Shown: positions 1 to 8,984 of the stretch, piece after piece
Numbering within the stretch: position 1 is the stretch's first letter
How the letters are laid out: the number at the start of each line of letters is the position of its first letter
NCBI RefSeq assembly: GCF_043678055.1
Contig: NZ_JBHEQA010000004.1
Coordinates: 310,001 to 374,000 of the forward strand
DNA: 64,000 nucleotides
Source: Spongiimicrobium salis
GTDB taxonomy: Bacteria > Bacteroidota > Bacteroidia > Flavobacteriales > Flavobacteriaceae
Reading direction: 5' to 3'
The notes under the pieces: model-generated
What the model was told of the DNA's origin: nothing
Database searches by the model: none
The model's input: the letters and a program-made list of their open reading frames with translations, nothing else
Translations under genes and position numbers: made by a program

Positions 1-3000
1 TTAATGTCCTGCGCCGAAAGTAAAAAGGAAGAAATACCCGATAAAATTCAAGAAACGCTATTTACAAAAATAGACCCAGCCGCTATCGGTATTGATTTTG
101 AAAATAAAATAGAAAACGAAGAGGATTTTAATATTTTCCTTTATCGCAATTTTTATAACGGTGGCGGAGTGGCCATTGGAGACATCAACAATGATGGTCT
201 TCCCGACCTATACCTTACCGCCAATCGAAAGAAAAATAAATTGTACCTAAACAAAGGTGATTTCACTTTCGAGGACATTAGTGAAACTGCCGGAGTTTTA
301 GGCACCAAAGCATGGTCTACCGGAGTTGTGTTCGTAGACATCAATAGTGATGGTTTTTTGGATATCTATGTCTGTAATGCGGGAAATATTGAAGGAGATG
401 ATCAAAAAAATGAACTCTTTATCAATAATGGCGACCTAACTTTTACCGAAAGTGCGGCACAATATAATCTTGCTGATAGTGGATTTACAACACATGCCGC
501 ATTTTTTGACTATGACAAAGATGGAGATCTGGATGTCTATATGTTGAACAACAGCTTTATATCCGTGGCTAGTTTAGGATATAACAATAAAAGGGATCTT
601 AGAGCCAAGGACTGGAACATGCCGGAAAAAGTAAAAGGCGGTGGCGATAAACTACTCCAAAACAATAATGGCGTTTTTACCGATGTTAGCGAGGAAGCAA
701 ATATTTATGGTAGCTTAATCGGTTTTGGTTTAGGAGTTACCATTGGCGATGTCAATAATGATACCTATCCTGATATATACGTCTCCAATGATTTCTTTGA
801 ACACGATTATCTCTACATCAACAATCAGGACGGAACTTTTAAAGAAGATATTAGGAATTGGGCCTCACACCTCAGCTTATTCTCCATGGGTGCAGATATG
901 GCAGATATCAATAACGACGGAAAGTCCGATATTTTTGTCACCGATATGCTTCCCAAAGACGATCAGCGCCTAAAGAACACAACCACTTTTGAGACCTATG
1001 ATACCTACCAACGTAAGCTGCAGAACGATTTTTATCATCAATATATGCAGAATACCCTTCAAGTAAATTTAGGAAATAGCTTTTCCGAAATTGCGCACTA
1101 TAGTGGGGTATCCAGTTCCGATTGGAGCTGGGGAGCACTGCTGTTCGATATGGATAATGATGGCTATCGCGATATCTATATCAGTAATGGGGTGTATCAC
1201 GATTTGACCAATCAAGATTTTATTGATTTTTTCGATGATGTTGCCCGTCAACAATCGGCCTTAACGGGAACAAAAGATAAAAAGGAGGCTGTAATCAATG
1301 CTATGCCCTCCACTCCTATTGTTAATTACGCTTTTAAAAACAACCAAGACCTTACGTTCACTGACGCTACTGCTATCTGGGGCTTTGACGAACCTAGTTT
1401 TTCCAATGGGGCTGCATATGGGGATATGGACAATGATGGCGATCTGGATTTGATCGTCAATACGGTCAATCAAGAACTGTTGGTGTATAAAAATAATGCA
1501 AATACCTCTGCGAACAACTTTATAAAATTAAGTTTAAAAGGGGAGCGTCCCAATACCTTTGGCGTAGGCAGTATCGTTGAAGCCTATATGGGGGATAAAA
1601 TCCTGAAACAAGAATTGATTCCTTCACGAGGTTTTCAATCTTCCGTGGAATATACGATGACCCTAGGTATAGGGTCGCATCAAAAAATAGATTCCTTAAA
1701 AGTAATATGGCCTAATAACAAAACCCAGTCCATTATTGAACCTGCTATAAATACAAGGCTTGTTTTAACGCAAACTGATGCGAAAACAACGTATGTTCCC
1801 AAAACGAAATCCCGCCCAACCCTACTTCAGGAAATTAAAACCCCGTTGTCCAAGCACGTGGAAGACAAACATATTGATTTTGATTATGAAGGTCTTATTT
1901 CCCAAATGCTTTCGCAAGAAGGCCCTGCCATGGCGGTTGGAGATGTCAATAATGACGGGCACGAGGACGTTTTTATTGGCGCTGCCAAAGGCGGAATAGC
2001 TTCACTATATCTGCATCAGGGCAAGGGCAGCTTAAAACCAAGCCCAACACAAGATGTATTCAGGGAAGATCGCTTGACAGAAGATACCGCTGCTGCTTTC
2101 TTTGATGCCGACGGAGATGGAGATTTAGATTTGGCCGTAGGATCTGGAGGAAATGTCCCAGATGATAGTAAAGCGTATAAAAATCGACTTTATATCAATG
2201 ATGGAAAAGGCAATTTGACGCGTAGTCCCGAAGCTTTGAAAAGTACCGGACACAATGTGGCGGTCATTGCCCCTTATGATTTCGATCAGGATGGTGATAT
2301 AGATCTTTTTATCGGGAGCAGAAGTGTTCCGGGTATATATGGCTTAAACCCTAAACACCTCTTACTGGAAAATGATGGTAAGGGGGTATTCTCTGATGTT
2401 ACCGAAAGTAAAGCCTTTGCCTTGAAGGACCTTGGCATGGTCACCTCAGCTACCTGGGCAGATATCAATGGGGATTCCAAAAAGGATCTGGTATTGGTTG
2501 GAGATTGGATGGCGCCAACGGTTTTACGAAACAATGGACGCCGTCTGAGTATCATGGACATCGGTTTAAGCACTGCTACGGGATGGTGGAATGCTGTAGC
2601 GGCTGAAGACATCAATGGAGATGGTGCCATTGACCTCGTGTTAGGAAATCAAGGTACCAATACCACATACATTACTTCAGAAAAGGCTCCCACAAAAATG
2701 TACATTAACGATTTTGACGACAATGGTACCATAGAACAGATTTTAACGCGAAATATTGAAGGGCGTGATGTCCCTATAGTCTTAAAACGAGAGTTAACCG
2801 CTCAGCTGGTTTCCCTGAAAAAGGAAAATTTGAAGTTTTCTGACTATGCTACCAAAAGCATTGGTGAGCTGTTGAGTCCTGAAGTTCTTGGAAATGCTAT
2901 TGTGAAAACAGTTAGCACAGCAAAAAGTAGTATTGCTTTAAATCAGGGTAATGGCACTTTTACGCTTCAGGAACTTCCCAAAGAGGCCCAGTTTTCCTGT

Positions 3001-3291
3001 ATTTGTGATATTGCCTGCACGGATATTGATAATGACGGACAAATGGATATCTTATTTGGAGGAAACAACTTTGAGTTCAAACCGCAATATGGCAGATTAG
3101 ACGCCAGTTATGGTGGCCTTTTATTGGGCAACAAGGACGAAGCTTTTCAATGGCAGCCCTATGATATTTCAGGCTTCTATATGAAAGGGGAGATAAAACA
3201 TATTCTCCCGTTTTCGGATAAGGCTGGCCAGCTGTTCTTTATGGTCGGTAGAAATAATGCCAGTCCCAAAGTATTTTCAAAAACGCCTTAA
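1..3291 (+). CDS. FG-GAP/VCBS-repeat UnbV lipoprotein, 5' end cut by window
   Basis: Large secreted beta-propeller-type lipoprotein of the CRTAC1/UnbV kind. The frame is open to the window edge and begins Leu-Met-Ser-Cys, which looks like the end of a lipobox, so the true start and signal peptide lie just upstream and the ATG at base 4 is internal. Repeated D-x-N-x-D-G-x-x-D calcium-binding FG-GAP motifs (for example near residues 60, 115, 170, 250, 300) form a first array. An ASPIC/UnbV segment follows (SRGFQSS, then a D-S-L-K-V-I-W-P stretch, around residues 535-570), then a second FG-GAP array. It is a paralogue of the genes at 13005 and 16356. The function of such proteins is not known; extracellular glycan or ligand binding is an inference. 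It precedes the operator-controlled exporter gene. Confidence 0.85.
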   Translation, partial: LMSCAESKKEEIPDKIQETLFTKIDPAAIGIDFENKIENEEDFNIFLYRNFYNGGGVAIGDINNDGLPDLYLTANRKKNKLYLNKGDFTFEDISETAGVLGTKAWSTGVVFVDINSDGFLDIYVCNAGNIEGDDQKNELFINNGDLTFTESAAQYNLADSGFTTHAAFFDYDKDGDLDVYMLNNSFISVASLGYNNKRDLRAKDWNMPEKVKGGGDKLLQNNNGVFTDVSEEANIYGSLIGFGLGVTIGDVNNDTYPDIYVSNDFFEHDYLYINNQDGTFKEDIRNWASHLSLFSMGADMADINNDGKSDIFVTDMLPKDDQRLKNTTTFETYDTYQRKLQNDFYHQYMQNTLQVNLGNSFSEIAHYSGVSSSDWSWGALLFDMDNDGYRDIYISNGVYHDLTNQDFIDFFDDVARQQSALTGTKDKKEAVINAMPSTPIVNYAFKNNQDLTFTDATAIWGFDEPSFSNGAAYGDMDNDGDLDLIVNTVNQELLVYKNNANTSANNFIKLSLKGERPNTFGVGSIVEAYMGDKILKQELIPSRGFQSSVEYTMTLGIGSHQKIDSLKVIWPNNKTQSIIEPAINTRLVLTQTDAKTTYVPKTKSRPTLLQEIKTPLSKHVEDKHIDFDYEGLISQMLSQEGPAMAVGDVNNDGHEDVFIGAAKGGIASLYLHQGKGSLKPSPTQDVFREDRLTEDTAAAFFDADGDGDLDLAVGSGGNVPDDSKAYKNRLYINDGKGNLTRSPEALKSTGHNVAVIAPYDFDQDGDIDLFIGSRSVPGIYGLNPKHLLLENDGKGVFSDVTESKAFALKDLGMVTSATWADINGDSKKDLVLVGDWMAPTVLRNNGRRLSIMDIGLSTATGWWNAVAAEDINGDGAIDLVLGNQGTNTTYITSEKAPTKMYINDFDDNGTIEQILTRNIEGRDVPIVLKRELTAQLVSLKKENLKFSDYATKSIGELLSPEVLGNAIVKTVSTAKSSIALNQGNGTFTLQELPKEAQFSCICDIACTDIDNDGQMDILFGGNNFEFKPQYGRLDASYGGLLLGNKDEAFQWQPYDISGFYMKGEIKHILPFSDKAGQLFFMVGRNNASPKVFSKTP

Positions 3292-3332
3292 ACTTATAAT
3301 CGGGTTAGATTGATGAAAATATTTTCAATAAT

Positions 3333-3354
3333 AAAATGTAAACGTTTACATTTT
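3333..3354. promoter_or_regulatory. LacI-type palindromic operator, copy 1
   Basis: A perfect 22-bp palindrome with core TGTAAACGTTTACA (3337-3350). It has the central CG dyad typical of LacI/GalR-family operators. It sits just ahead of the exporter start, between a -7-like box and where the -33 region would be. The inner 20 bp are identical to the copy at 6000-6019. The LacI-family gene at 4393 is the obvious candidate to bind it, giving autoregulation of the exporter-repressor unit. Confidence 0.85.
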
Positions 3355-3359
3355 ATTTG

Positions 3360-3367
3360 TATGTTTG
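3360..3367 (+). promoter_or_regulatory. Putative Bacteroidota -7 box for exporter-lacI unit
   Basis: TATGTTTG matches the Bacteroidetes -7 consensus TAnnTTTG. It lies 9 bases after the operator core and 13 before the preferred ATG at 3381. The expected -33 region would fall on the operator, so a bound repressor would block it. Support is by pattern only. Confidence 0.45.
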
Positions 3368-3380
3368 TCGCGTTATTACA

Positions 3381-4313
3381 ATGAACTTAAAACCAGCCAT
3401 ATACATCATAGGGGCTATTGTCCTTTTAGGTATTCTTTTTGGATACGTTAGCCCAGCAATTGCTTTGTTGATTGGGATGGTTGTAGGGATTTCAAAAATT
3501 TGCAATACGGATATCGTTCAGCGGCACCCCAAGGTGCAATCCAAATTATTACAACTCTCTGTCATAGGATTAGGTTTTGGTGTTCCCATAAAAGAAGCAC
3601 TCACCTTAGGATCTAGTAGTTTCTTTATAAGTCTTATCGCTATTACATTAACTTTTGTCATAGCTTTTACCATCGGCAGGATTCTTGGTTCCGAAAAAAT
3701 TACCACCATATTGGTGGCCTCGGGAACGGCGATCTGTGGGGGGAGTGCCATTGCGGCGGTTAGTCCTAGTGTCCAGGCCAATTCCAATCAGACATCCATA
3801 GCCTTGGCCATTGTATTTCTATTGAATGCCGTTGCCCTATTTATTTTTCCAACCATAGGACATTTTTTTGACCTGAATCAGACGCAATTTGGACTTTGGT
3901 GTGCCATTGCCATCCACGATACCAGTTCCGTAATTGGTGCCAGTTCACAATTTGGCGAAATTGCACTTAATGTTGCCACCACGACCAAATTGATACGTAC
4001 ACTATGGATCATTCCTTTGGTTCTCATTATTTCTTTTGGATCGGATTCCAAAGAAAAATTCAATTTCCCTTGGTTCATTTTAGGCTTTCTCGCTACGATG
4101 ATTCTGTCTTCCTATATTCCCGAAATGTCAGCCTTTAGTGAAAAAATGGTATGGATTTCCAGAAAAATATTGATTTTCACCTTATTTCTTATCGGCTTGC
4201 AAATCAATATGGGCAGTTTGAAAAAAATTGGTGCAAATATCCTGATTGTAGGTAGTTTTACCTGGATCGTACTAGCGGTAATTTCGCTACTCTATATTGT
4301 CAATTATACGTAA
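3381..4313 (+). CDS. YeiH/PSE-family putative sulfate exporter
   Basis: Integral inner-membrane protein of about 310 residues with roughly ten hydrophobic segments. It matches the UPF0324/PSE (YeiH) family, including the conserved ATAICGGSAIAAVSP segment and the IHDTSSVIGA segment. Family members are proposed to export sulfate or sulfite; transport has rarely been shown directly. The frame stays open upstream to a TTG at 3357, but the ATG at 3381 restores the usual family N-terminus, so I chose it. It is the first gene after operator copy 1 and lies 79 bases before the lacI gene. Next to a flavin reductase and a SsuD-like monooxygenase, disposal of sulfite or sulfate released from a sulfonate is the likely role; that is inference. 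Confidence 0.85.
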   Translation: MNLKPAIYIIGAIVLLGILFGYVSPAIALLIGMVVGISKICNTDIVQRHPKVQSKLLQLSVIGLGFGVPIKEALTLGSSSFFISLIAITLTFVIAFTIGRILGSEKITTILVASGTAICGGSAIAAVSPSVQANSNQTSIALAIVFLLNAVALFIFPTIGHFFDLNQTQFGLWCAIAIHDTSSVIGASSQFGEIALNVATTTKLIRTLWIIPLVLIISFGSDSKEKFNFPWFILGFLATMILSSYIPEMSAFSEKMVWISRKILIFTLFLIGLQINMGSLKKIGANILIVGSFTWIVLAVISLLYIVNYT

Positions 4314-4392
4314 AAGACAATCAAAACAAGGCTTATTTTTTACCTTTGATACGAGCTCCTATAACTATAATGCTCAGGAAAACATTCATAAT

Positions 4393-5391
4393 ATGGCTGG
4401 AATAAAGGATATTGCCAAGATTACGGGGCTATCATTGGCCACGATATCGAGAGTGCTCAATGACAGTCCTCTGGTTTCTCCCAAGACTAAAAAGAAGGTT
4501 TTGGATGCTGCCAGGTCACTGGATTACCGTCCTAATATGATGGCCGCAGCATTGCGTAGTGGAAAAAGCAATATTGTAGGGGTAATCGTTCCTGAAATCA
4601 ATAATTCGTTTTTTAGTAGCATTATTAATGGTATTGAAAGAGAATTAAGCGCGGTTGGTTACAACATCATCATTATTCAATCTCATGAGTCCCAAGAAAA
4701 AGAAAGTGCTGCCATAGAATCTTTTATACAGCTCAAGACGGATGGCATTCTGATGTCCCTCTCCAAGAATACCAAAGAATTCTCCTTTATCCGGAAATTG
4801 TCCGAATTGAGCATCCCATTGGTGTTTTTTGATCGAGGACCATCTTTGGAGGATGCCACTACCGTTGTCTTGAATGACTATAAAGGTGCCTTTTTAGCAA
4901 CGCAACATCTTATTGACAATGGATGCACAAAAGTATTTCACATCGCTGGAAATCTCAATGTCCCTATATTTCAAGAGCGCAAAAAAGGTTTTCTCGATGC
5001 GTTGAAAAAAAATGACCTACAAGTTACAAAGGAGCATATTATTCAACTTTCCTATGATACGGATAAAGATGAAAAATTGCTTCAAGATTACTTGGATGCT
5101 TGTCCAAGAACAGATGGCTTCTTTGCACATGGAGATGATAGCTGCCTCTATACCATTAATCTCTTGAAACGTCTTGGAAAAGCCATTCCGGAGGAAATTA
5201 AGGCCGTTGGATTTGGAAATACGGATTTCTGTGTGCATGTAGACCCCCAAATAAGCACTATCGATCAAAAATGTGATATTATGGGTACCACTGCTGTTTC
5301 CCTTCTTTTACAGCAATTCGATAAGGAACGGCCACTGCCTTCCAAAGAAATATTGTCTCCTGAATTGATTGTCCGAAAATCCAGCAAATAA
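4393..5391 (+). CDS. LacI/GalR-family transcriptional repressor
   Basis: About 332 residues with an N-terminal helix-turn-helix (IKDIAKITGLSLATISRVLN, residues 3-22) and hinge region, followed by a periplasmic-binding-protein-like sugar-sensing domain (GVIVPEINNSFFSSIINGIE and later DGFFAHGDD). A TTG at 4297 gives a longer frame, but ATG 4393 starts directly at the canonical MAGIKDIA N-terminus. It is probably cotranscribed with the exporter. Two identical LacI-type palindromes lie at 3333-3354 and 6000-6019, so the expected regulon is the exporter, itself, the flavin reductase and the LLM monooxygenase. The inducer is unknown. LacI proteins usually sense sugars or sugar phosphates, which argues that the substrate of this locus is sugar-like. 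Confidence 0.93.
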   Translation: MAGIKDIAKITGLSLATISRVLNDSPLVSPKTKKKVLDAARSLDYRPNMMAAALRSGKSNIVGVIVPEINNSFFSSIINGIERELSAVGYNIIIIQSHESQEKESAAIESFIQLKTDGILMSLSKNTKEFSFIRKLSELSIPLVFFDRGPSLEDATTVVLNDYKGAFLATQHLIDNGCTKVFHIAGNLNVPIFQERKKGFLDALKKNDLQVTKEHIIQLSYDTDKDEKLLQDYLDACPRTDGFFAHGDDSCLYTINLLKRLGKAIPEEIKAVGFGNTDFCVHVDPQISTIDQKCDIMGTTAVSLLLQQFDKERPLPSKEILSPELIVRKSSK

Positions 5392-5398
5392 GCGCTCC

Positions 5399-5935
5399 CT
5401 AAAAAGCCAGCAGTTGATCCATTTGTTTTGACAAGGTCATTTGAGTTCCTTCGTCCACCAGCTCATATGTTTCATCCAACAATTTATAAATAGAGGATAT
5501 GGGGTTTTTATTCGGATGCACACAGATACCGAGGTGACTCAATACATCACAAAGGTGATCCATTCCCCTTAAGTTTCCAGCTCTTCCAGAAGCTATTCCC
5601 GTAATACAGGCTTTCTTATCCAAAAAACTTTTGTCTTTATCGCGTACGGAAATACCATCCAGCAGTAATTTTACAATGCCGGGATAACTCCCATTGTACT
5701 CAGGTACCAAGAACCAAAACTTCTCCGAAGGCGTAAAATATTCGTCCTGAACCTGCTGTATCATCTCAGGCTGACTGGTATACATTTGTTTACTTAGTAC
5801 TACTTCATCCATTTCTGATAAATCCAACAAACGAATGGGTTCGTCGGTCTTATGTTGAAGCTCCCGATGTATGTATTTGGCAAAGTGTAATGTCTTATTG
5901 TCTGCCCTATGGGAACCTGAAATAATTGTAATCAT
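5399..5935 (-). CDS. NAD(P)H-dependent FMN reductase, flavodoxin-like
   Basis: A 178-residue protein of the NADPH-dependent FMN reductase family. It shows the phosphate-binding start IISGSHRADNKT (residues 3-14), the PEYNGSYPGIVKLLLD segment (about 98-113) and the GRAGNLRGMDHL loop (about 137-148). It would supply reduced FMN to a two-component flavin monooxygenase. It is divergent from the LLM monooxygenase at 6097, with operator copy 2 between them, and converges on lacI (7 bases apart). The pairing matches known reductase/monooxygenase systems such as SsuE/SsuD, although this reductase is an independent judgement from sequence motifs and not a proven SsuE orthologue. Confidence 0.85.
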   Translation of the reverse strand: MITIISGSHRADNKTLHFAKYIHRELQHKTDEPIRLLDLSEMDEVVLSKQMYTSQPEMIQQVQDEYFTPSEKFWFLVPEYNGSYPGIVKLLLDGISVRDKDKSFLDKKACITGIASGRAGNLRGMDHLCDVLSHLGICVHPNKNPISSIYKLLDETYELVDEGTQMTLSKQMDQLLAF

Positions 5936-5999
5936 TCTGAGGGTGATTTAAGCTGTTACTGATTTTTCTCTTTATAAGGTGTAAAAATATCATTTTTTT

Positions 6000-6019
6000 A
6001 AATGTAAACGTTTACATTT
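6000..6019. promoter_or_regulatory. LacI-type palindromic operator, copy 2
   Basis: A perfect 20-bp palindrome with core TGTAAACGTTTACA (6003-6016), identical to the inner 20 bp of copy 1 at 3334-3353. It lies in the divergent promoter between the FMN reductase (start 5935) and the LLM monooxygenase (start 6097), 64 and 77 bases from the two starts. One bound repressor could control both genes. Confidence 0.85.
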
Positions 6020-6033
6020 TTCATATTTTTAAT

Positions 6034-6041
6034 TATATTTG
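6034..6041 (+). promoter_or_regulatory. Putative -7 box for the LLM monooxygenase gene
   Basis: TATATTTG matches TAnnTTTG exactly. The corresponding -33 region would fall within operator copy 2, so repression by occlusion is plausible. Transcription would begin about 50 bases before the ATG at 6097. Confidence 0.45.
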
Positions 6042-6096
6042 ACTCTAAACCAGAATGTTTTGGGACGCTTAAGTCCCATTTCCAAACAAAAAGAGA

Positions 6097-7254
6097 ATGG
6101 ACAACACTAAAATTACCATAAGGTCGCCACACTTGGACGGAGCAGAAGTATCATGGTTTGCTCCTATTTGCAACGGCGATGATCGTTATTTGGGAGAGCG
6201 CAATATGAAGTACAAGAGTACTTTTGAAAACACTTCTGAAATTCTATTGACCGCCGATCGCAATGGCTACCGCAATATCTTGTGTCCATCCTCATATCAA
6301 GTAGGACAAGACACTTTGCCTTTCGTTGCCGCAGTTGCCCCTATGACGGAACAGATTAATTTATTGGCCGCCATACGTTGTGGGGAAGTCCACCCTCCCA
6401 TGTTGGCACGGACACTGGCAACTATTGATCATATTTTAAAAGGGCGTTTGACCATTAATATTATATCGTCCAATTTGCCCGGGGAAGATTTATCTTCTGC
6501 CGATCGTTATCAACGTTCTCGCGAGGTTATTGAAATCTTAAAGCAAGCATGGAGTCAAGATGAAATCGATTTCAAAGGACAATTTTATACTCTTAAATTG
6601 CCTTCCCTTCCTACCAAAACATACCAAAAAAATGGCCCCCTATTGTATTTTGGTGGATACTCCCCTCCTGCTGTAGATCTATGCGCCGAACATTGCGATG
6701 TATATTTGATGTGGCCGGAAACCGAGGAGAACTTAAGAACTTTAATGGAGAACATGAGTGCCAAAGCGGCTTCCTATGGGCGTACGGTAGATTTTGGCCT
6801 CCGAGTTCACGTTGTTGTCCGGGAAACCGAAGAAGAAGCACGGGAATATGCAGATAGCATTATTTCCAAACTGGAAGAAGAGCAAGGGAAGGAAATGCGG
6901 GAAAGAGCATTGGATGCGAAATCTTATGGGGTTAGCCGACAAGCACAAATGCGGGAGATTTCCAAAGATGACGGATATGTTGAAGATCATATGTGGACAG
7001 GCATAGGAAAAGGGCGTTCAGGATGTGGCGCGGCTTTAGTGGGAAATCCAGATCAAATCGTGGCAAAATTAAATCGTTATATGGATATGGGGATACGTTC
7101 CTTTATATTTTCTGGCTACCCCCATAAAGAAGAGTGCGAAAATTTCGCAAGATTGGTCCTTCCTAGATTAAAGACCGTTTCCCTACCTATTGAACAAGGG
7201 AAAGTAAGTGCAGAAGAACCCGATTCTCCTTTAGCCGCTGGAATCCGTATTTAA
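6097..7254 (+). CDS. LLM-class FMNH2-dependent monooxygenase, SsuD-like
   Basis: A 385-residue TIM-barrel flavin-dependent oxygenase of the bacterial luciferase/alkanesulfonate monooxygenase group. Family features include the RNGYRNILCPSSYQVGQDT segment, the SRxxEVIEILKQAW region (RSREVIEILKQAW), FKGQFYTL and the GNPDQIVAKLNRYMDMG C-terminal segment. The SsuD-like mobile-loop region around residues 275-310 is rich in Arg, Gly and Ser. Such enzymes use O2 and FMNH2 to cleave C-S bonds, giving an aldehyde and sulfite. It is divergent from an FMN reductase and behind a LacI operator, close to a PSE exporter and a sugar-type symporter. That context points to a sulfonated sugar or similar sulfonate. 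Substrate identity is inference; other LLM substrates (amines, nitriloacetate-like compounds) are possible. Confidence 0.85.
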   Translation: MDNTKITIRSPHLDGAEVSWFAPICNGDDRYLGERNMKYKSTFENTSEILLTADRNGYRNILCPSSYQVGQDTLPFVAAVAPMTEQINLLAAIRCGEVHPPMLARTLATIDHILKGRLTINIISSNLPGEDLSSADRYQRSREVIEILKQAWSQDEIDFKGQFYTLKLPSLPTKTYQKNGPLLYFGGYSPPAVDLCAEHCDVYLMWPETEENLRTLMENMSAKAASYGRTVDFGLRVHVVVRETEEEAREYADSIISKLEEEQGKEMRERALDAKSYGVSRQAQMREISKDDGYVEDHMWTGIGKGRSGCGAALVGNPDQIVAKLNRYMDMGIRSFIFSGYPHKEECENFARLVLPRLKTVSLPIEQGKVSAEEPDSPLAAGIRI

Positions 7255-7399
7255 ACAGTTGGGAATCACATTTTTTAAAAACAAAATCTTATATTACATG
7301 CAGAAAATGGCATAGACAATTGCTGATTCCGTATTAGCACCTACAATTGGTAGATGGCCATTACCATACCGATCAAAACCTAATTAAAAGAGTAAGTTC

Positions 7400-8944
7400 A
7401 TGATTGATTTACTAATTGTTTGCGCATACTTTGTCATTGTTTTTGTAACCGCCCTTTCTGGAAGAACCCCTAAAAATGCCACTACTGAAGAATACTTCTT
7501 AAGTTCACGGAACTTACGCTGGCCCTCCATTGCTTTCTCTACCATTGCCACCAATGTACAGGGTTATCAATTTTTGGGCTTCATGGGGTCTGCTTATCTC
7601 TACGGTTTGGCACAGGCCAGTTTGGAAATCAATGCTATCCAGGGCTTACTTATGGCGGCATTCATTTTTGTCCCTATGTATTATCGGGAAAAGATCATCA
7701 CCATTACCCAGTTTATTAAAACAAGACTGGGAAAGACAGTGTCCCTGCTCTATTCCGTATCCAATATTTTACTGTTCTCCACCATTACCCTTGGCGCTGC
7801 TTTGTTTTGGGGTGCGTATTCCGTAGATATCGTTTTTGCAGAATATTTATCCTTTATTCATGAAGACCGGTTTATCCGAATTGCTATACTCATTATATTT
7901 CTGGGCCTCTTTTCTGCCACTTATACCTATTTTGGCGGACTGGCCGCTGTGGTGCGTACCGATGTAATACAATTTGCCATTCTCCTTACTGGAGGTATTG
8001 TTGTTTTACTCGTAGCTATTCATCACTTAGGGGGCTGGTCCGAATTATATAATAAAACAGGAGATCTTATGCACCTGCACTTGCCTGCGGATCATGAGAA
8101 ACTCCCCTGGATTCATATTTTTGGTTTGTTTTTGCTGAATATTAATTATTGGTGTGCCAACCAATCCGTAGTGCAACGATCTTTAGCGGCGAGAAGCCTT
8201 AAAGATGTGCAAATCGGCTTAATGGTAGGAGGAGTAATGAAGTATTTTATGGCCGCCATCATTATTCTTCCTGGGATTGCCTTGGTAGGGATATTAGGTT
8301 CCAATGGTCTGGCCGATCCGGATGCTGCTTTCCCATACTTGGTAAACACGTATCTTCCCGTAGGTTTAAAAGGCTTGATCTTATGTGCCCTCTTCGCCTC
8401 CTTGATGAGTACCGTGGACTCTACCTTCAATTCATTGGCCACTTTATGGTCCATTGATATCTACAAACCTTATGTCAATAAATCTGCTACAGATCAACAA
8501 GTAGTGCGATCGGGTAAAAAAGCCATTCTAATTGCCTTTATTTCAGGCTCTTTAATTGGAATCGTGCTCCTGTATATTAAAATCCAAAACTCCGGCGAAG
8601 CCTTTACGCACACCCTTAATGAGCTACGCTATTACATTAACAGCGGTATTGTTGTGCTCATTTGTGCTGCGGCCTTTTTAATGGCTCCAAAACACAGGGT
8701 GGCCCTATTTGCTTTTATCGCCACGGTGCCTCTTCAATTATTCTTTGCCTATGTTTTTCCCGATATGAACTATTTTGTGCGTGCCATGTGGGTGATCCTA
8801 ATTGGTTTTGCCATTATTTTAGTAGGTTCAAAAGGAGGCTTTATCAAGGGCAAATTATACTTGGAACCCGCAACACCTTTGATGTCAAAAATAGGATTGG
8901 GAATGATTCTTTCCCTCATCGCATTGCATGTCATATTTCATTAA
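7400..8944 (+). CDS. Sodium:solute symporter, SGLT-like (SSS family)
   Basis: A 514-residue inner-membrane protein with about 13-14 hydrophobic segments. SSS features are the N-terminal TTEEYFLSSRNLRWP segment, TYTYFGGLAAVVRTDVIQ (around residues 174-191) and NINYWCANQSVVQRSLAARS (around 249-268), which resembles the sugar-transporting SGLT branch. A Na+-coupled importer for the locus substrate is likely. It follows the LLM monooxygenase after a 145-base gap with no obvious operator, so it may or may not be in the LacI regulon, and it is followed 40 bases later by the cytochrome gene. Confidence 0.9.
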   Translation: MIDLLIVCAYFVIVFVTALSGRTPKNATTEEYFLSSRNLRWPSIAFSTIATNVQGYQFLGFMGSAYLYGLAQASLEINAIQGLLMAAFIFVPMYYREKIITITQFIKTRLGKTVSLLYSVSNILLFSTITLGAALFWGAYSVDIVFAEYLSFIHEDRFIRIAILIIFLGLFSATYTYFGGLAAVVRTDVIQFAILLTGGIVVLLVAIHHLGGWSELYNKTGDLMHLHLPADHEKLPWIHIFGLFLLNINYWCANQSVVQRSLAARSLKDVQIGLMVGGVMKYFMAAIIILPGIALVGILGSNGLADPDAAFPYLVNTYLPVGLKGLILCALFASLMSTVDSTFNSLATLWSIDIYKPYVNKSATDQQVVRSGKKAILIAFISGSLIGIVLLYIKIQNSGEAFTHTLNELRYYINSGIVVLICAAAFLMAPKHRVALFAFIATVPLQLFFAYVFPDMNYFVRAMWVILIGFAIILVGSKGGFIKGKLYLEPATPLMSKIGLGMILSLIALHVIFH

Positions 8945-8984
8945 TGGCTATATTTTAAATGATTTTAAAAAAATTTAAGATAGC

